From Phoenix dactylifera (taxonomy: Eukaryota > Streptophyta > Magnoliopsida > Arecales > Arecaceae), in contig NC_052397.1 in the NCBI RefSeq assembly GCF_009389715.1, positions 17,866,129-17,930,128 on the forward strand: a DNA stretch of 64,000 nt. The letters are read 5' to 3'. The number at the start of each line of letters is the position of its first letter. Within the stretch, counting starts at the first letter, position 1. A program made the translations under genes and the position numbers. Below the pieces are notes generated by a model. That model had not been told where the DNA came from. It worked only from the letters and a program-made list of their open reading frames with translations, and did no database searches. Below are positions 23,291 to 35,393 of this stretch, piece by piece.

Positions 23291-23453
23291 GAGAGGGCGC
23301 CCCGAGCTCGGTCGGGGCGAATCGACGAATACAGGAGATGCCCCGAATTTGGTCGGACGAGTCAGCGAATACAAGAGGCTCCCCGAACTTGGTCGGGCGA
23401 GTCGGCGAATATAGGAGGTGCTCTGAACTTGGTCAAGCAAGTCGGCAAATACT
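23291..23453 (+). repeat. Tandem repeat, about four diverged units of 39-43 bp
   Basis: Each unit has the pattern GAGG-CCCCGAACTTGGTCGGGCGAGTC then GGCGAATA, with unit starts near 23291, 23334, 23375 and 23414. Composition and the preceding 109-bp duplication suggest the body of a degraded LTR-type or satellite-like element, but no coding domain is present. Confidence 0.65.
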
Positions 23454-23598
23454 CGAGGTTGGAGGAGCTTTCAGTGGAGTCCGAAGTCGGGCTGATTTCA
23501 GACCGGACCGAGGACATGTTTGGTCGACATTGGTGTCTATTGGGCTAAAATTGTGTGGCCCTTTTGTTGTGAGATGGACGATCCATTTTGCGCCCGCA

Positions 23599-23617
23599 CC
23601 CCCCCCCCCCCCCCCCC
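23599..23617 (+). repeat. Poly-C tract (19 C)
   Basis: A run of 19 consecutive cytosines, poly-G on the other strand. It is hard to sequence and assemble accurately and could form G-quadruplex-like structures on the minus strand. Confidence 0.85.
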
Positions 23618-24372
23618 TCATACTATTTTTTAATGTTGCAACGGATATAACTTGTATTTCTTTCCAAAACAATCCTAATCTTCTCTAAATGCCAAATCAA
23701 TCGTTTCTCTTAATTTTTCTATCGAGTGAAAATCTATCAGTTTAACATATGGTTGGTCAATGATTATTATTTTATATAAATATTTTATCTTTACTTTGTT
23801 TTATAAGCATCTTGAAAATAGATGATAAAGAATTGTTAGGTGCATGGTTTGGCATTTATATATATATATTTTTAAATATTTTTATTGAGGACTAAACCAA
23901 GCATAATAGTTCATATTTTTATTACACTATTAAATAAATAATATATTTTTCTTGTATAACGATGGAAAATAAATAGTTTATAAAAGAGTGTACATTATTA
24001 TCCTTAATTATAATTGTAAGTGACTAACGGTTTTTGAGGGTTCCGTTAGTTGGCGTCACATATAATTAAAGGTTGGCATCATTAGCGTGGGTAACCGGGA
24101 GTGAGCCGTCTCGGCCCGCGGATCACACGTGCAACCAGAGCGCCCCCTTGTTGCCGTAATCCCCCCGGTTTTCTCCCATCGCTCTCCGCTCCCTTCTCGA
24201 TAACGTAGGCTTCACACGCGCCCTGCAAACCGTGACATTGGATACCACAATGACATATCCATCCTCACAGTTTCTTAAATTAACGAATGACTCCTATCCA
24301 TCAGCTTCAGTCAACCCAAACTGCAAACTACAGTGAAGGGTTGAAATGTATCCTCAAGGCCAATTCCAATAA

Positions 24373-24780
24373 ATGCGTTCTATAGAAAGATCGAAAGAGT
24401 GGGGCGGATTTTATTTCAAAGGCCCGGACTCTAGGATGATTATTATCGGAGGTTGCCACTTGTTTGACACCTCGATATCAAGGACGAAGCTGAGAGCGGC
24501 CATGAAGGAATTGTGCTATGTTCAGCATGCTCTGCAAGAAATAGAGATCCTTCTGGAGGGTAACTCTGCAACAATTATTGGAAGATTCCTGCAGGAATCA
24601 GGAGAGTTGGTGATTATCATTCGTTGCGGCGTGATATTCGGGCTATGGTTTGTGGTGAAATGGTGCTCCAGACGAAGTACGTGTTTAGAAAAGCCAATGA
24701 TACTGCAGATTGGATGGCCTTTTTTGTTGCCGACCACTCGGAAGGCTGAAGATGCCATACCAATCAACTACTTCTGCACT
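24373..24780 (+). mobile_element. LINE 3'-end remnant: RNase H domain with a frameshift
   Basis: The frame from 24373 contains GPDSRMIIIGGC, the SRTKLRAAMKELCYVQHAL block and EILLEGNSATII, matching the RNase H-like C-terminal domain of plant LINE ORF2 (pattern GDS plus ELRAAWEG-like). Near 24608 the homology moves to another frame, where HSLRRDIR, TKYVFRKANDTADWMAFFVA and DHSE complete the domain. The one-frame shift shows it is dead. The usual REAN..ADW motif is recognisable as RKANDTADW. No upstream RT sequence is present, so this is a 5'-truncated copy. Confidence 0.75.
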
Positions 24781-25279
24781 TCTACATGTATTTAATGGAT
24801 AGAGAAGAAAAAGTTTGATATGGTTTTACTTTTGGTTTACTGCACTTCTGAAAATTTTGAAAGAGTGATTTACATCAAATAGTTAATATTTATATGGTCA
24901 TTTAACTTTCATATTTTTTGTCAAATCATAATTATGCTGATATGCAACAAAAGTTTGAAGTATGAAATAAAAAATGAAAATGTCTTTGTAATCATCACCA
25001 ACAATCCAATGCATGTCAGCTACATCAAGCATGGAATGGTACGTTTTTTCAAGCGCAATTATATGATCATGCCAAACTTTTCAGTTATCGTCATGCCAAA
25101 ATTTGGGACCAAGCAGTCAACATTAAGAAAGAAATGCCACCTACTTGGCCCTAAGCCAATTAATCAGGCATTTCTTTGATGGATATGTTTGCAAGATTTC
25201 CCTCTCACGTAAAGTCAAATAAATTTATCCAAAATATTAGTACAAAAATATAGAAATACTTCTTTCTAGTTCAACTAGA

Positions 25280-25282
<3 letters not shown>

Positions 25283-25314
<32 letters not shown>
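25283..25314 (+). repeat. (GA)16 microsatellite
   Basis: Sixteen perfect GA units, between the two RNase H remnants. Confidence 0.9.
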
Positions 25315-25320
<6 letters not shown>

Positions 25321-25419
25321 CGAGAGCCAAACTAATTAGCAAGCTGCTTCCAATTTGCTAGGATACTAGATCTCAAAAAATCATAGTACACGGGAGGGTG
25401 GAACACCTTCGAGCCATCT

Positions 25420-25760
25420 GTTTTATAAGCGGAACTTAGGGCCACGTAGGAAGGTGTCTCCTATGCGAGGCGAGTTCTGGAGGCCCGATGCATTATTTTG
25501 GAGGGGGACTCAGTGAAGATGGTTGAGAGAATTCTACAGGAGGGGTGGGGATCACCGACCATCCACTCTTAGGGGACATCCGACGCTTACTGCAGGAGTG
25601 CGATGTCTTTCAGGTTGTGCATATGTTTCAGAAGATGAACAGAGCTGCTGACTAGGTCACCTTCTTTGTTGCTCATCACTCTGAAGAATTTTTCTGGACC
25701 CAGGTGTATATGTTTTTCCACCATTATGGAGCGTTTTGGCTTCTAATTCTGTAGACAATG
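25420..25760 (+). mobile_element. Second LINE RNase H remnant with in-frame stops
   Basis: Read on the plus strand the sequence gives EGVSYARRVLEARCIILEGD, then SVKMVERILQEG, HPLLGDIRRLLQECDVFQ, HMFQKMNRAAD, stop, VTFFVAHHSEEFFW. This is the same LINE RNase H domain as at 24.4 kb but a different copy. Two stops (TAG) sit where the family has tryptophan, before EGVSYA and inside the NRAADW motif, consistent with TGG to TAG changes. Confidence 0.72.
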
Positions 25761-28700
25761 CTCATGCGAGACTAGTATGAGCTGTCAGTGTACTTAAAAA
25801 AAAATATCCAGAGCATACGTATTTGCCATGCCAGTTTGAAAACTAGTTTGATTGTAGTTTACCAGAGTTTCAGTTCACTCAAAAAAACATCATACAGTTT
25901 CTTTATATATATATATATATAAAATAATATAATATAAAAAAACTTAAAACATGGCTGGTGTGCAATTTTCTGTTGAAACTTCAACTGTCACAGATTCTCA
26001 CAAGAAACAATCTATCAATAAGTTGCTAAAATTAAATGCTTCGATAAGAAAGATACAATCTTTTATGTGTGCGATTTCTGAATTACTTCATAATATTACA
26101 TTTTTAAGATCCCTGGCAATATTCTGTAGGTAATTTTACATGGGAGGAGAGTAAGTGATTGACCCAACATGTGACTCTCTGAAGTAGATGTGACCTGATT
26201 GCTTTATTTTTCCCATTTTCTACATGAAAAGCTGGTGTGCTTTGGCAATCCTCAACAGGTGCTCCAGCTTCTATCATACAACCTCAACCAAGGGACGACA
26301 ATGCATTATTTTATCACCTTTTGCGTACTCATATTTCTACCTATCCCTCTACCTTTTCTCTTAGAATGCACTTTCAATTAAATGAACAAATAAAGCAATG
26401 CCGTATGATGTGAAAGGGTATATCCTACGCAAACAAGTGATAATATGGGCGAGCCAGAGGCTATGTGAAGTCACAAGGCACCTTCTCTTACGTTCAAACC
26501 CATCGAAATGACGATGGTGTGATTTTGCTCGCATGATGCCTAGGATTTGATTGGATAGTTTGGCAATATAAAATGAGCAAAAGGTTGATAAAATACAAGG
26601 CTTGATCAAGCATGTATGCGGAGTTACGTTGGGCAAGTATCAAGATATTAGACGTCACCTTTTCATCTTTAGCATTCATGTGCTAAGAAATTTATGATCG
26701 GAATTGTTGTAGCCACCATTAGTTCTCTCCACTTTCTCTTTCTACTTTACTATACAACTTCCATTTGAGATGAAAGATATCTCATGGATTGGTTGATTGA
26801 GTTTGCAACTTTGCTTTTAGTGATTTTTAATGATTTACGCTTTAGTTGCTTGGCACAAAGAAGATTTCTCAATCAGAGTCTTGCCAATGGAGTAATAGCA
26901 AAGATGCAAAATGTCGGAGAACATAAATATCCTATTTGATATAGATAGATAGTCGTTTCTCATCAATTAGAACAATACGATAAGAAATCAAAAAAACCTT
27001 CTATATACACTTGCAGTAATCAAACATCTTGTGCCATTCTTCAAAGTCCACTCAATATATCAAAGAAATGTCTTAGATGGTCGAACACGATACATCTTAC
27101 AAGTAGATATTATGCCTTGACCTATGGTAGAACAAGTATAAGAGTTCTTTTGAAAGAAAAAAAAATGATCAATGCCAAATATTTATGGAGACAATTTGTT
27201 CAAGCATAGCTTTCGCATGGATACATCATATATTTATTTTAATAGAATTAATATAGTAAGGCCTTCATGGAGAAGGCATCAAATGCTCTAATAATCTAAA
27301 TTTAAGACGTGCCTCAACAATCTCGTATTATCTCCAAAATTAAGCTAAATTAAAACACTGCTGCTGCATTTCTTTTGGATCTACTTAGTAATACTTTGGT
27401 AGGTGATTATAATTTTCTTTTATAAGAAATAAAAAATACTAGATAAATATAAAAATTGTGAAGGGTAAAATGGTCCACGAATAAGTATTGTTTAAGGAAA
27501 AGGTTAGAAAGGGGAACACGGCCCTGAACCCCTCACGGCGTCCGAGGGCGCACATCTCGGAACTGTAACAATAAAGTCGAATGCTACCTTCACAACTTTC
27601 TAATATCGATTTAAATAAGGGGGAAAGAGATAATTAATTCTTAAGGTCCGGGCCCCACACTCCCGTGAGGTGAGGGGACCCTTTTTTAAAAGAAAGCGCC
27701 AGCTCAGCATTTGACCAGGGCTTGTCTTTGACCGTACTCCTCTCTTGTGCCGCCTCTCGTTTTGACCCGCTTAGTTGGGCGGGTCCCACATATAGTCGCT
27801 TCGACAGGCAGCCGCTCCTTCCTTGCCACGTGGCCACGGAAACTGGCCCTGGGCTCCGCAGGCCGCGATTTTTCAAATTTGGGCAGACCAAATTTGATTT
27901 TTTTTTAATCCATTTAATTTACCCCTTTCTTTTTCTCCGTTGCTCTAAAGCCAACAAAATTGATATGAGAGTACTCCCACTGCGTCATATACAGATATTA
28001 TATTGGAGTAGCCCTTACAACTTGCCTAGTCAGTCTCACCAAATACTGACCATCGTAAAATAAAAACAAAGGCCTATTTTTACCTTCTTTTGCTGTTCAT
28101 GCTCATAGTTTTTTTTTTCTTTTGACAATTTTTTGCCATAAAAAAATTTAAATTTAAACCCACTAGCCATACTTTTTTGAAAAAATTTAGAACCAATGAT
28201 TTCAGCAAGAAATATTGGCATTCATTAATACTAGAGTAAATTATAAAAGTAAGAATAAATTATATTTATATTTAATAATTTTAAAAATTTATACTTATTT
28301 TTTGAAAATTTATTTTTATTTAATATTTTAATCTATAACTTAATAAAATATTGGTCAAACCATTGATCTAAGATAAAACTTAAATGCTATATAAGAAAAT
28401 ATTTTAAAAGTAAGTAAAATAACCTAAAGTAACACATGAGAAAACATACATATCAATCTTTCTACTTAAGAATAATTTCGACTTTTCATATAAGGTAAAC
28501 GGTTTCACTAATACCATTAGATGTAAGCATAATAAATATAAAATATTATTATTATTATTATTATAAAATTTAGTAACCAATTCTTTCGCTGCTGGTTAAG
28601 AAAAGAACAATAAACTCGATCCAATTTGCAATAGGCAAATATGACTATGGAAAAGTTCTATAACTGGCGACAATGAAATCTTACTGTGATTAAGTAGATC

Positions 28701-29339
28701 CTCTTATTAAAGATTTTGTGGGACCTATTCACTTATAGATGTCTCCATTTATCATATTTGAGGGCATCTTTTTAGGTGAGTAGGATCAATTTACAATCAA
28801 AGTGTCCCTTGTTTAGGAGTGTACAGTGGCTGTGGACCATTTCTTTTGAGCTCATGACTTTATTAACCATATCTAATTCTGTAATTAAATTTTAAAATCT
28901 ATTTTTTTGCCGTTAACATGGTTTGATATGCGGTTGGTTGCCAAAATACTTATATCCAGATAACAACACAGCCAGAGAATTGGTGGAGCTGGAGGCCTTG
29001 CTTTTATAGGACCAAGGTTTCTATCTCCACTAAGATATTAGTACGTGTCTAATTGAGCAATCTCTTGTATAATATTTGTAAAAAATTTGACATTGGTTGC
29101 CTTTGTTGATATAGAATCGCGTATTCAAATGTAGTACGCACAAGCAATATTATGATATTTGATGGAAAAAATATTGGACATCTCAACCTCGAGCCAAATT
29201 TATTGCATTGACCTCGGGCGTAAACCGAAAAGAACAACTTCGGCCACAGCCGAGCAGCCAACCAATCGAGGTGAGCAACTTCAGCACAATCAAGGACGAG
29301 TTATTAGCCAAGAAGAACAATCAACACATGTTGTCAAGG
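25761..29339. other. AT-rich gene-free stretch
   Basis: Apart from short AT microsatellites (about 25906-25920) and an ATT run at 28546-28563 I see no gene, splice structure or element boundary in this 3.6-kb stretch. Confidence 0.4.
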
Positions 29340-30560
29340 ATTGACAGTCCCAACAACTGACAGCTTTGGCAACTCATAGTCGTAGCACTACTACGACTTG
29401 CGCCCCACAGCACTGCCTGCCGCCCATGCGAACTGGCTCCTATACTGCAGCCGTACTATCAGCCGTTATCTGGACAATATTGCATGCCACATTAGGTCAA
29501 GTAATGATAAAGTGAGCTCTCCTATATAAATGGGTAGTCCGAAAGATCTCGGATATACAACATATAATAAATGCAATATTATCCACAGAATCATCTTTTG
29601 CTGAAACTCTCTTCCTTTTATATTGCTGCCTCGTTATTTTGTCTTAGGCATCGGAGGGTCCCTGCCAGAAACTTTTTGGCAAGCGGAGTTTTTGTAGGCC
29701 ATTTCCAAAGAAGCCTAGCAGTCGGTGTGTTAATCTGCCTGCTTAGCTCTCTTTTAGCCAATCTCAGGGTTGACCGAGCTGCTCTCTCATCTCGATCCGA
29801 ATTCAGCGGCAATAATATGAGCCAGGAACCCTCATAGCGTGAAGCTTTCTTGGCAAGAGGCTCTCAAGCCCTTATCCACCATTCTATTCTATTTTGGCAG
29901 ATCAATCGGCCTATGAGCTGCCAAGGTTGAGGCTGAGGTGTAGTCCGAGGCGAAAGTTGAGATGAGAAACCATGACAAAGGTGAAGTCCAAGGCCAAGGT
30001 GAAGTTTAAGGCCAAAGTAAAGTTTGAGAGCAAGGTAAAAGTTAAGTTTGAGGTAAAGGCTAAGAAGGCCGAGGTGAAGTCCAAGGCCGAGGTGAATTCC
30101 AAGGCCAAAGTGAAGTCCAAGGCCTAGGTGAAAAGGATGAGGTAAGAAGGTTTGCTCCTAAATGTTGAGCTTCCAAAGCTAACCCGAAAGCCGACCAAAA
30201 CTAGAAGGTAGACCTGAAAAGGCCGAGGTGAAAAGATTGACCTAAAAAAGCTGAGGTGAGTAGTCCGGCTTGAGGAGACCGAGGTAAGAAGGTCGAGATG
30301 AAGGCTAGCTAGAAGAAGGCAATATTCTATCTAATCTTTTTTATATATATATTTTCTATTTTCTACTAATATTCTAAAATTCTTTCTAACTTAGGCATTA
30401 GAGAGTCCGACCGAAGCCAATCCAACAAGCCTTTCTCTTCTTTTTTGTATACAGATTAGCATCTCTCTACGGATTGATTGGTGCCCTCCAGAACTCTATA
30501 GTTGGGCAGGATTTTGGCATCAATATCATCTATTCTTATTATTATTTCATAATTTTTATG
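29340..30560 (+). mobile_element. LTR-like sequence with internal minisatellite (degenerate retroelement)
   Basis: The order of signals resembles the promoter half of a plant LTR: a TATA box CTATATAAAT at 29521-29532, then an AATAAA-like region, then CTTAGGCATCGGAGGGTCC at about 29643. A similar CTTAGGCATTAGAGAGTCC recurs at about 30391, followed by GGTGCCCTCCAGAACT, a phrase common near 3' ends of gypsy-type LTRs. No gag or pol domain, primer-binding site or clean termini could be identified, so this is only a probable degraded LTR fragment. Confidence 0.4.
29925..30320 (+). repeat. Minisatellite, about 18-bp unit (GGCCGAGGTGAAGTCCAA)
   Basis: Degenerate units of GGCCGAGGTGAAGTCCAA and half-units (AAGGTGAAG, AAAGTTAAG) are repeated through this stretch, most regular at 29975-30125. 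On the minus strand it reads as repeating FTLALDFTSALD-like residues, which is compositional and not a protein. Confidence 0.75.
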
Positions 30561-33064
30561 AATTTTGTACATATTACCCCCTATATTATATATTTATTAT
30601 ATATAAATTTTTTTATAATATATATATATATATTGATCAAAATGAACCCACGATTTATTCTTGATAAAAAACAAAAAAACCAATGGCCATGGGGATGGTT
30701 ACCTTGCCATGGAGGTAGAGGAAGGTTGCCATTGAGGTGAAAGATAAGTAGAAGAAGAAAGGTGGAAAATATAATTTGGTTATAAAATTAAAGACGGAGG
30801 ATATTGCTGCAGCCTCGACAGTCGACGCTGACCCACAATCATACTGTCGTCATCGTGGTCGTGCACCATCTCATCACATGCAAAGGATGAGATGTTAGAT
30901 GATTTTTTCTTTTTAACTATTTACCTTTTTTCTCAATAATCTTTTTTTGTAATGTCAGTAAATTATAGAGAAATTTACTAACACATAAAAAGCTTAAAAC
31001 TCTTTTATAAGTGCAAATTTAGAAAGCCTCTTCTCCCTGTAGAAATTTACCATCTCTATGGTTGTGCCCGCCGCTGATGGCAAGACATGGGTTTCCTCGC
31101 AGTCGCAGATGGGACGTGCGATTTCTGAAGCTTTATTATTGACATTAATAAAACCGAAACCCTTGACGTGGGCCGAGTAATCTCTCTGCATTGCATTCCT
31201 CCCCGAAGTCTATTTATGCAGAGCCTTTCCACGCTTGTCCTTAGCTTCCCACTTGCCGTTGCGACACGAGCCAATTCCACAAAGAAGAGGGGACCAAGTG
31301 AAAGCCCACGCTCTTAGATTGTGGCTTATGCCGGGCTTTGCGCTAAAATTAAAGGTCTAATGCACCCGACATTAGTCCTCATCAAAATAGCGTCCAACGC
31401 AGCTCAGCACAGTGCTCTCTCATCCATCCATTTATCCCACTATAACAACCGACTTTTATGTATGTTTTAAGTGTTTCAAATGCTCGGAATTAGAAGTAGA
31501 TGTTACACATACTAATATGGTAAATTAATATTTATTTTTTTTATAGAATGAACGGGTCATACACGTCTAGTATTAATATATCTAATAAAATTAGAAAATA
31601 AAATATTACGGAGAGAGACCCAAACAACTGATAATTCAGTCCACAGAGTACTCCGTAAAATTATTCGACTCCCGGCGGATTTGCTTGCAAATTAACATCA
31701 ACTAGCTGAAGTATACAGCTAAGTAATTTTGGTACCCAAGACATCTACATGCACATGAAAGCTGTCAGCATAGTACAAATAAAAGTCATAAAAATGTAGG
31801 AGGCTACTCTGCAGCCTCTACTTTATACGTACTTGATTGGTTGGGTTCCGGGCCCTGGACTGGCTAAGCCACGACTCACGAGACCAATCCTCAAAGCAAG
31901 GGCCGTCCCCCTTCCTTGCTAAATTGGCAAGGGTTTACATAATCCCAATTAATGCTATTGAGACGATTGGATATATGAAAACTAGCAGTTACTTTTTTGG
32001 TCTTTGGCAATGGAATTAAAATGACCACAAAGAAAGAATGCAGTCGAAATATCCAAGTTGTTCCCGTACGTCACTCATCTCCAGCTGTGAAGTCAGTGCG
32101 GGCAATAATTACTTCTCATCTCGGTAGAGAAATAATGATAGGCAGCCACAAATATACTAAATATTTGAAGCTAATTAAAGCAGTAAAGGGTTTTGTTTTA
32201 ACCCGAACTACCGAAATATACATGCACTGGCCCCATAATATTGATTCAGTTTCTTGCACAGCTGCGGCAATAAAGCTAAAACAATCCGAAGCTGGCATCG
32301 TTGCACCAACTGATGGATACACTGATCGGAAACCCTGATTTTATAGAAGTTTTTTTTATTCTTATAGCTACGTAATTATAATTATATAGAAGTGTTTGAG
32401 CCCCACGTGTGCATGCCTGTGTCCAATACGCGCCTTTAACGGATGGATTGGATCGATCGTGCTGTGTCACCAGTTTTTAAACGACAGCAGATTAAATGCG
32501 GCTGGATGCCATGTTGTCGCCCTGCTGGCCCTGTGTAACTCCTCGTCCCTATCTATTAGTCCTTATAGCTTTCCTGTAACAAGCAACTTGTCGACAGAAA
32601 CTGGTAATTGGCTCGTAAATGGACGTAGGTAGCTGGCTTCGGGTGTTAATTTTGGAGGACAAACATTGATGATTGGAACTACTACACGTACTTCGGGTGC
32701 AGTCACAAGGTTAACGTATTTATACCTGAGCCTATCTAGATATACATATCTTTAAGACAGCTTTTTCAGTTCATGAACAAAGTTGGGATAATACTTATAA
32801 TTCTGTGCCTCCCAAGAGAGTTTATGAATATGCATTAATAAGGTACTATTATATATGTTAGCAAAATTTCATTGAATTAGGAAAAAAATATTTTTAAATT
32901 TTTATTTTTATTGAGGAAAATAGAAATATTTTTGTTCAAAATTATTTCCATGATGATAGCCCGACAGAAAAGAAAAAAAAAAAATTGATATAACTTTTTA
33001 ACTTGGTGCAACGTTTCCTATCCCAAATATTCTTACTCTCAGATCTCGTAAACTTGAGCAATTA
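30561..33064. other. Gene-free stretch
   Basis: AT dinucleotide runs near 30600-30640 and otherwise unique-looking DNA. Short open frames at 31.0-32.6 kb carry no recognisable domain. I see no gene. Confidence 0.4.
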
Positions 33065-33991
33065 TTGTCCTGGCTGCAATGGACACTGCATTGCTTGCAT
33101 GGAATCTGCTCCTATAGTCGCGTTCACGGTGTCAATACTGTAACTAAAACAGTTCGCCATGTACACGCTGAAGAGAAGATCAGGAAGAGCAGGACAAGTG
33201 ACCGTCCATACTCTGGGTCCGGATGGCATGTCCTGCCGGGAATCATAAAATTAATGAAATATCCTTTTAAACTGGTCGATCTCTTTGTAAGCTCGATCTG
33301 TTTGTGGACGGATCATGATGACACGACATACAATGCGACTAAAATAGTGCGACCAATTGTTTATGGCGATGGACTCGTGAGCTCGCACGGGTTTGCAGTA
33401 CTTTGGCTGACCCATCAGTACCCAAGGGAAAGAGCATTTCTCGACGTTGCCAGCCAGCTTTGGTTGGTTCCCTTGACCATGACCTCACGTTCTTCAAAGA
33501 AAGCGACGTTATTTACAAAGTGGGGGTGTGAAAAATTAAAGAAGGCAGAGGAAAACCCTTTCATGGCCCTGCTGCTTTGCTGGGGGACCGGGTGGGGTTG
33601 CCATGGCGCCCATCACCCCTTCATTTTGGACCCTTGGTGTTGGAGGGACATCAAACTAACTAAAGTGGCCTTGGTGATCCAAGTGGATCGGGGTCTAAAA
33701 TGCAGTGTTGGCTCTAGATCACTGCTCCACGATATCCTCTTAGACGAGTGTGGTTTCTATCAGACCACATATATCTACAGAAAGATGAAAAATGCTGTTG
33801 ATTGGATAGCATCTTTCAGTTCGCCATTCGAAAGACTTCATTTAAAAAAATTATGTGTTAGTGCCCTATTCTTTATATTATTTTTTTTATTGATTTTGTT
33901 GGCTATACCCGTATTTGCTATGTGGAAGCTGCCGTTGTATAAAAAAAATGAAGGAGGAGGTGTAGGAAGGAAAAAAAAAAAAGAAAAAAAA

Positions 33992-34023
<32 letters not shown>

Positions 34024-34025
34024 AA
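33065..34025 (+). mobile_element. Long open frame without ATG ending in a LINE-like tail and poly(A)
   Basis: The plus-strand frame stays open for over 300 codons from a TTG at 33065 but has no ATG in its first 80 or so codons. Its first two thirds match nothing I know. From about 33700 it reads SLLHDILLDECGFYQTTYIY, RKMKNAVDWIASF and ALFFILFF, resembling the end of a LINE RNase H domain (HPLLHDI.., REAN.AADWIASF.., LRDILFFDF). A nearly pure A tract at 33971-34025 follows, as expected for a LINE 3' end. I read it as a decayed LINE tail attached to a chance open frame rather than a host gene. Confidence 0.45.
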
Positions 34026-35393
34026 GGTTAGTGGCCTAGATGCCAATCCGGAGGGTCTGAGGGTTCTAAATTGGAACACCACTGTTTGCATGCTTACTGA
34101 CCTTTGGTCATTTCTGCAGGAGGTGAGGAACTGACAGCAGCAGTGAGAAAGGTAGGATTAGTAATAAAGAAATAACTTTATATAGATTAGGATGAGGCGT
34201 GCATGCAGCATCTACTATTAGTCATGACGTCAATAATATTTGCAAATAGGCCAACCAATGCATGTCACGTTCCTACTCCTTGAATTATACATTTCAGAGC
34301 CCTATGGATCTGTTAAATAATGCTTGATATTATGACATAGAAGACTTGGTGCATGTCACAAACTCATTAACTACATTTCCTATTCATGTTGTAGACAACA
34401 GTTGCATCTTTGGAAATGCCAGCCATGTCATTATCTCATATTCTGGAGCAAGATAGAGTTATATCACAAAAATATTAGTTGCTGCTTGTCCTGGAGAGCA
34501 GCCAATCTCAAAGGTTGATTTTTTTTTTTTTTACCTCTTAGGAAAATCTCAAAGTCAGAATTGACTCAAGTAATTAATGCATTTAGATCCAACCCAATTA
34601 CTAGCGATTCCGGTGTGAGTCTCAAACTTGACATCATTCCTCAATTATATTAGATGTGGTCCATCAAATGGCACATATGTTTGAATAGATTTTGGTTTGC
34701 TCAGCACTTCAGACCTGGGTTGTTTTATCTTAGCTGATGGCAAACTACCGTATGGTGCCTATTTCATCCTAATCCGATTGTGTATTTAAGTCTTCTAAAC
34801 CGGAAATAAATTAAGCATGCTCACCACATGACTTTAGCCTTAGGCTGGTCATTCCCTATACACTGCTTGCCCTGTGGAAGCTATGATTTCAGAATTTTAA
34901 ACAACCAAATTCTGCTTCTAAAAAGAAAGGCCAAATCATCGAGGAAGGGATAAGAGGGATAGGAGTAGTAGCACTGGAAAAATCTTTCAGCAAGTTGACC
35001 GTATCAATGCTGCATAGCCTACAGATTCGTTTTACAGAGATCAATTTCAGTGTATGGCCATGAAAACTTGGTTGAGACTTTGGAATATTTTTTTTCGGGT
35101 AAAAAACTTCGGAATTTCTGAAAACTAGAACTCAGCTGCAACCCAAGCATAAAACTAGTAAATCTGAACTTTCTTTCTTTTTCTTACGTAAAGAAATTTG
35201 AAACAGTGCATCAGGCATTTGCTACCAAGATAGTGCTCGACCAACATGGCGTTGCAGAGCAGTAGGAAGGCTCTGTTCTCCAAGATCCATCAGGACTAAA
35301 TGGATTCTGTTCTCACAAGGGCCAATGTCGCCCGCTGCATGACCCAGATACTTGTCCGGTCTGGCCGTTTCAGACAACAATAACAGCAGAACT
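34026..35393. other. Intergenic stretch 3' of the LCAT-like gene
   Basis: No gene or element boundaries recognised. The part nearest 35393 will be the 3' UTR of the minus-strand LCAT-like gene. Confidence 0.4.

Noticed and set aside
29911-30120. Repetitive minus-strand peptide rich in FTLALDFTSA
   Set aside because: It is the translation of an 18-bp minisatellite, not a protein.
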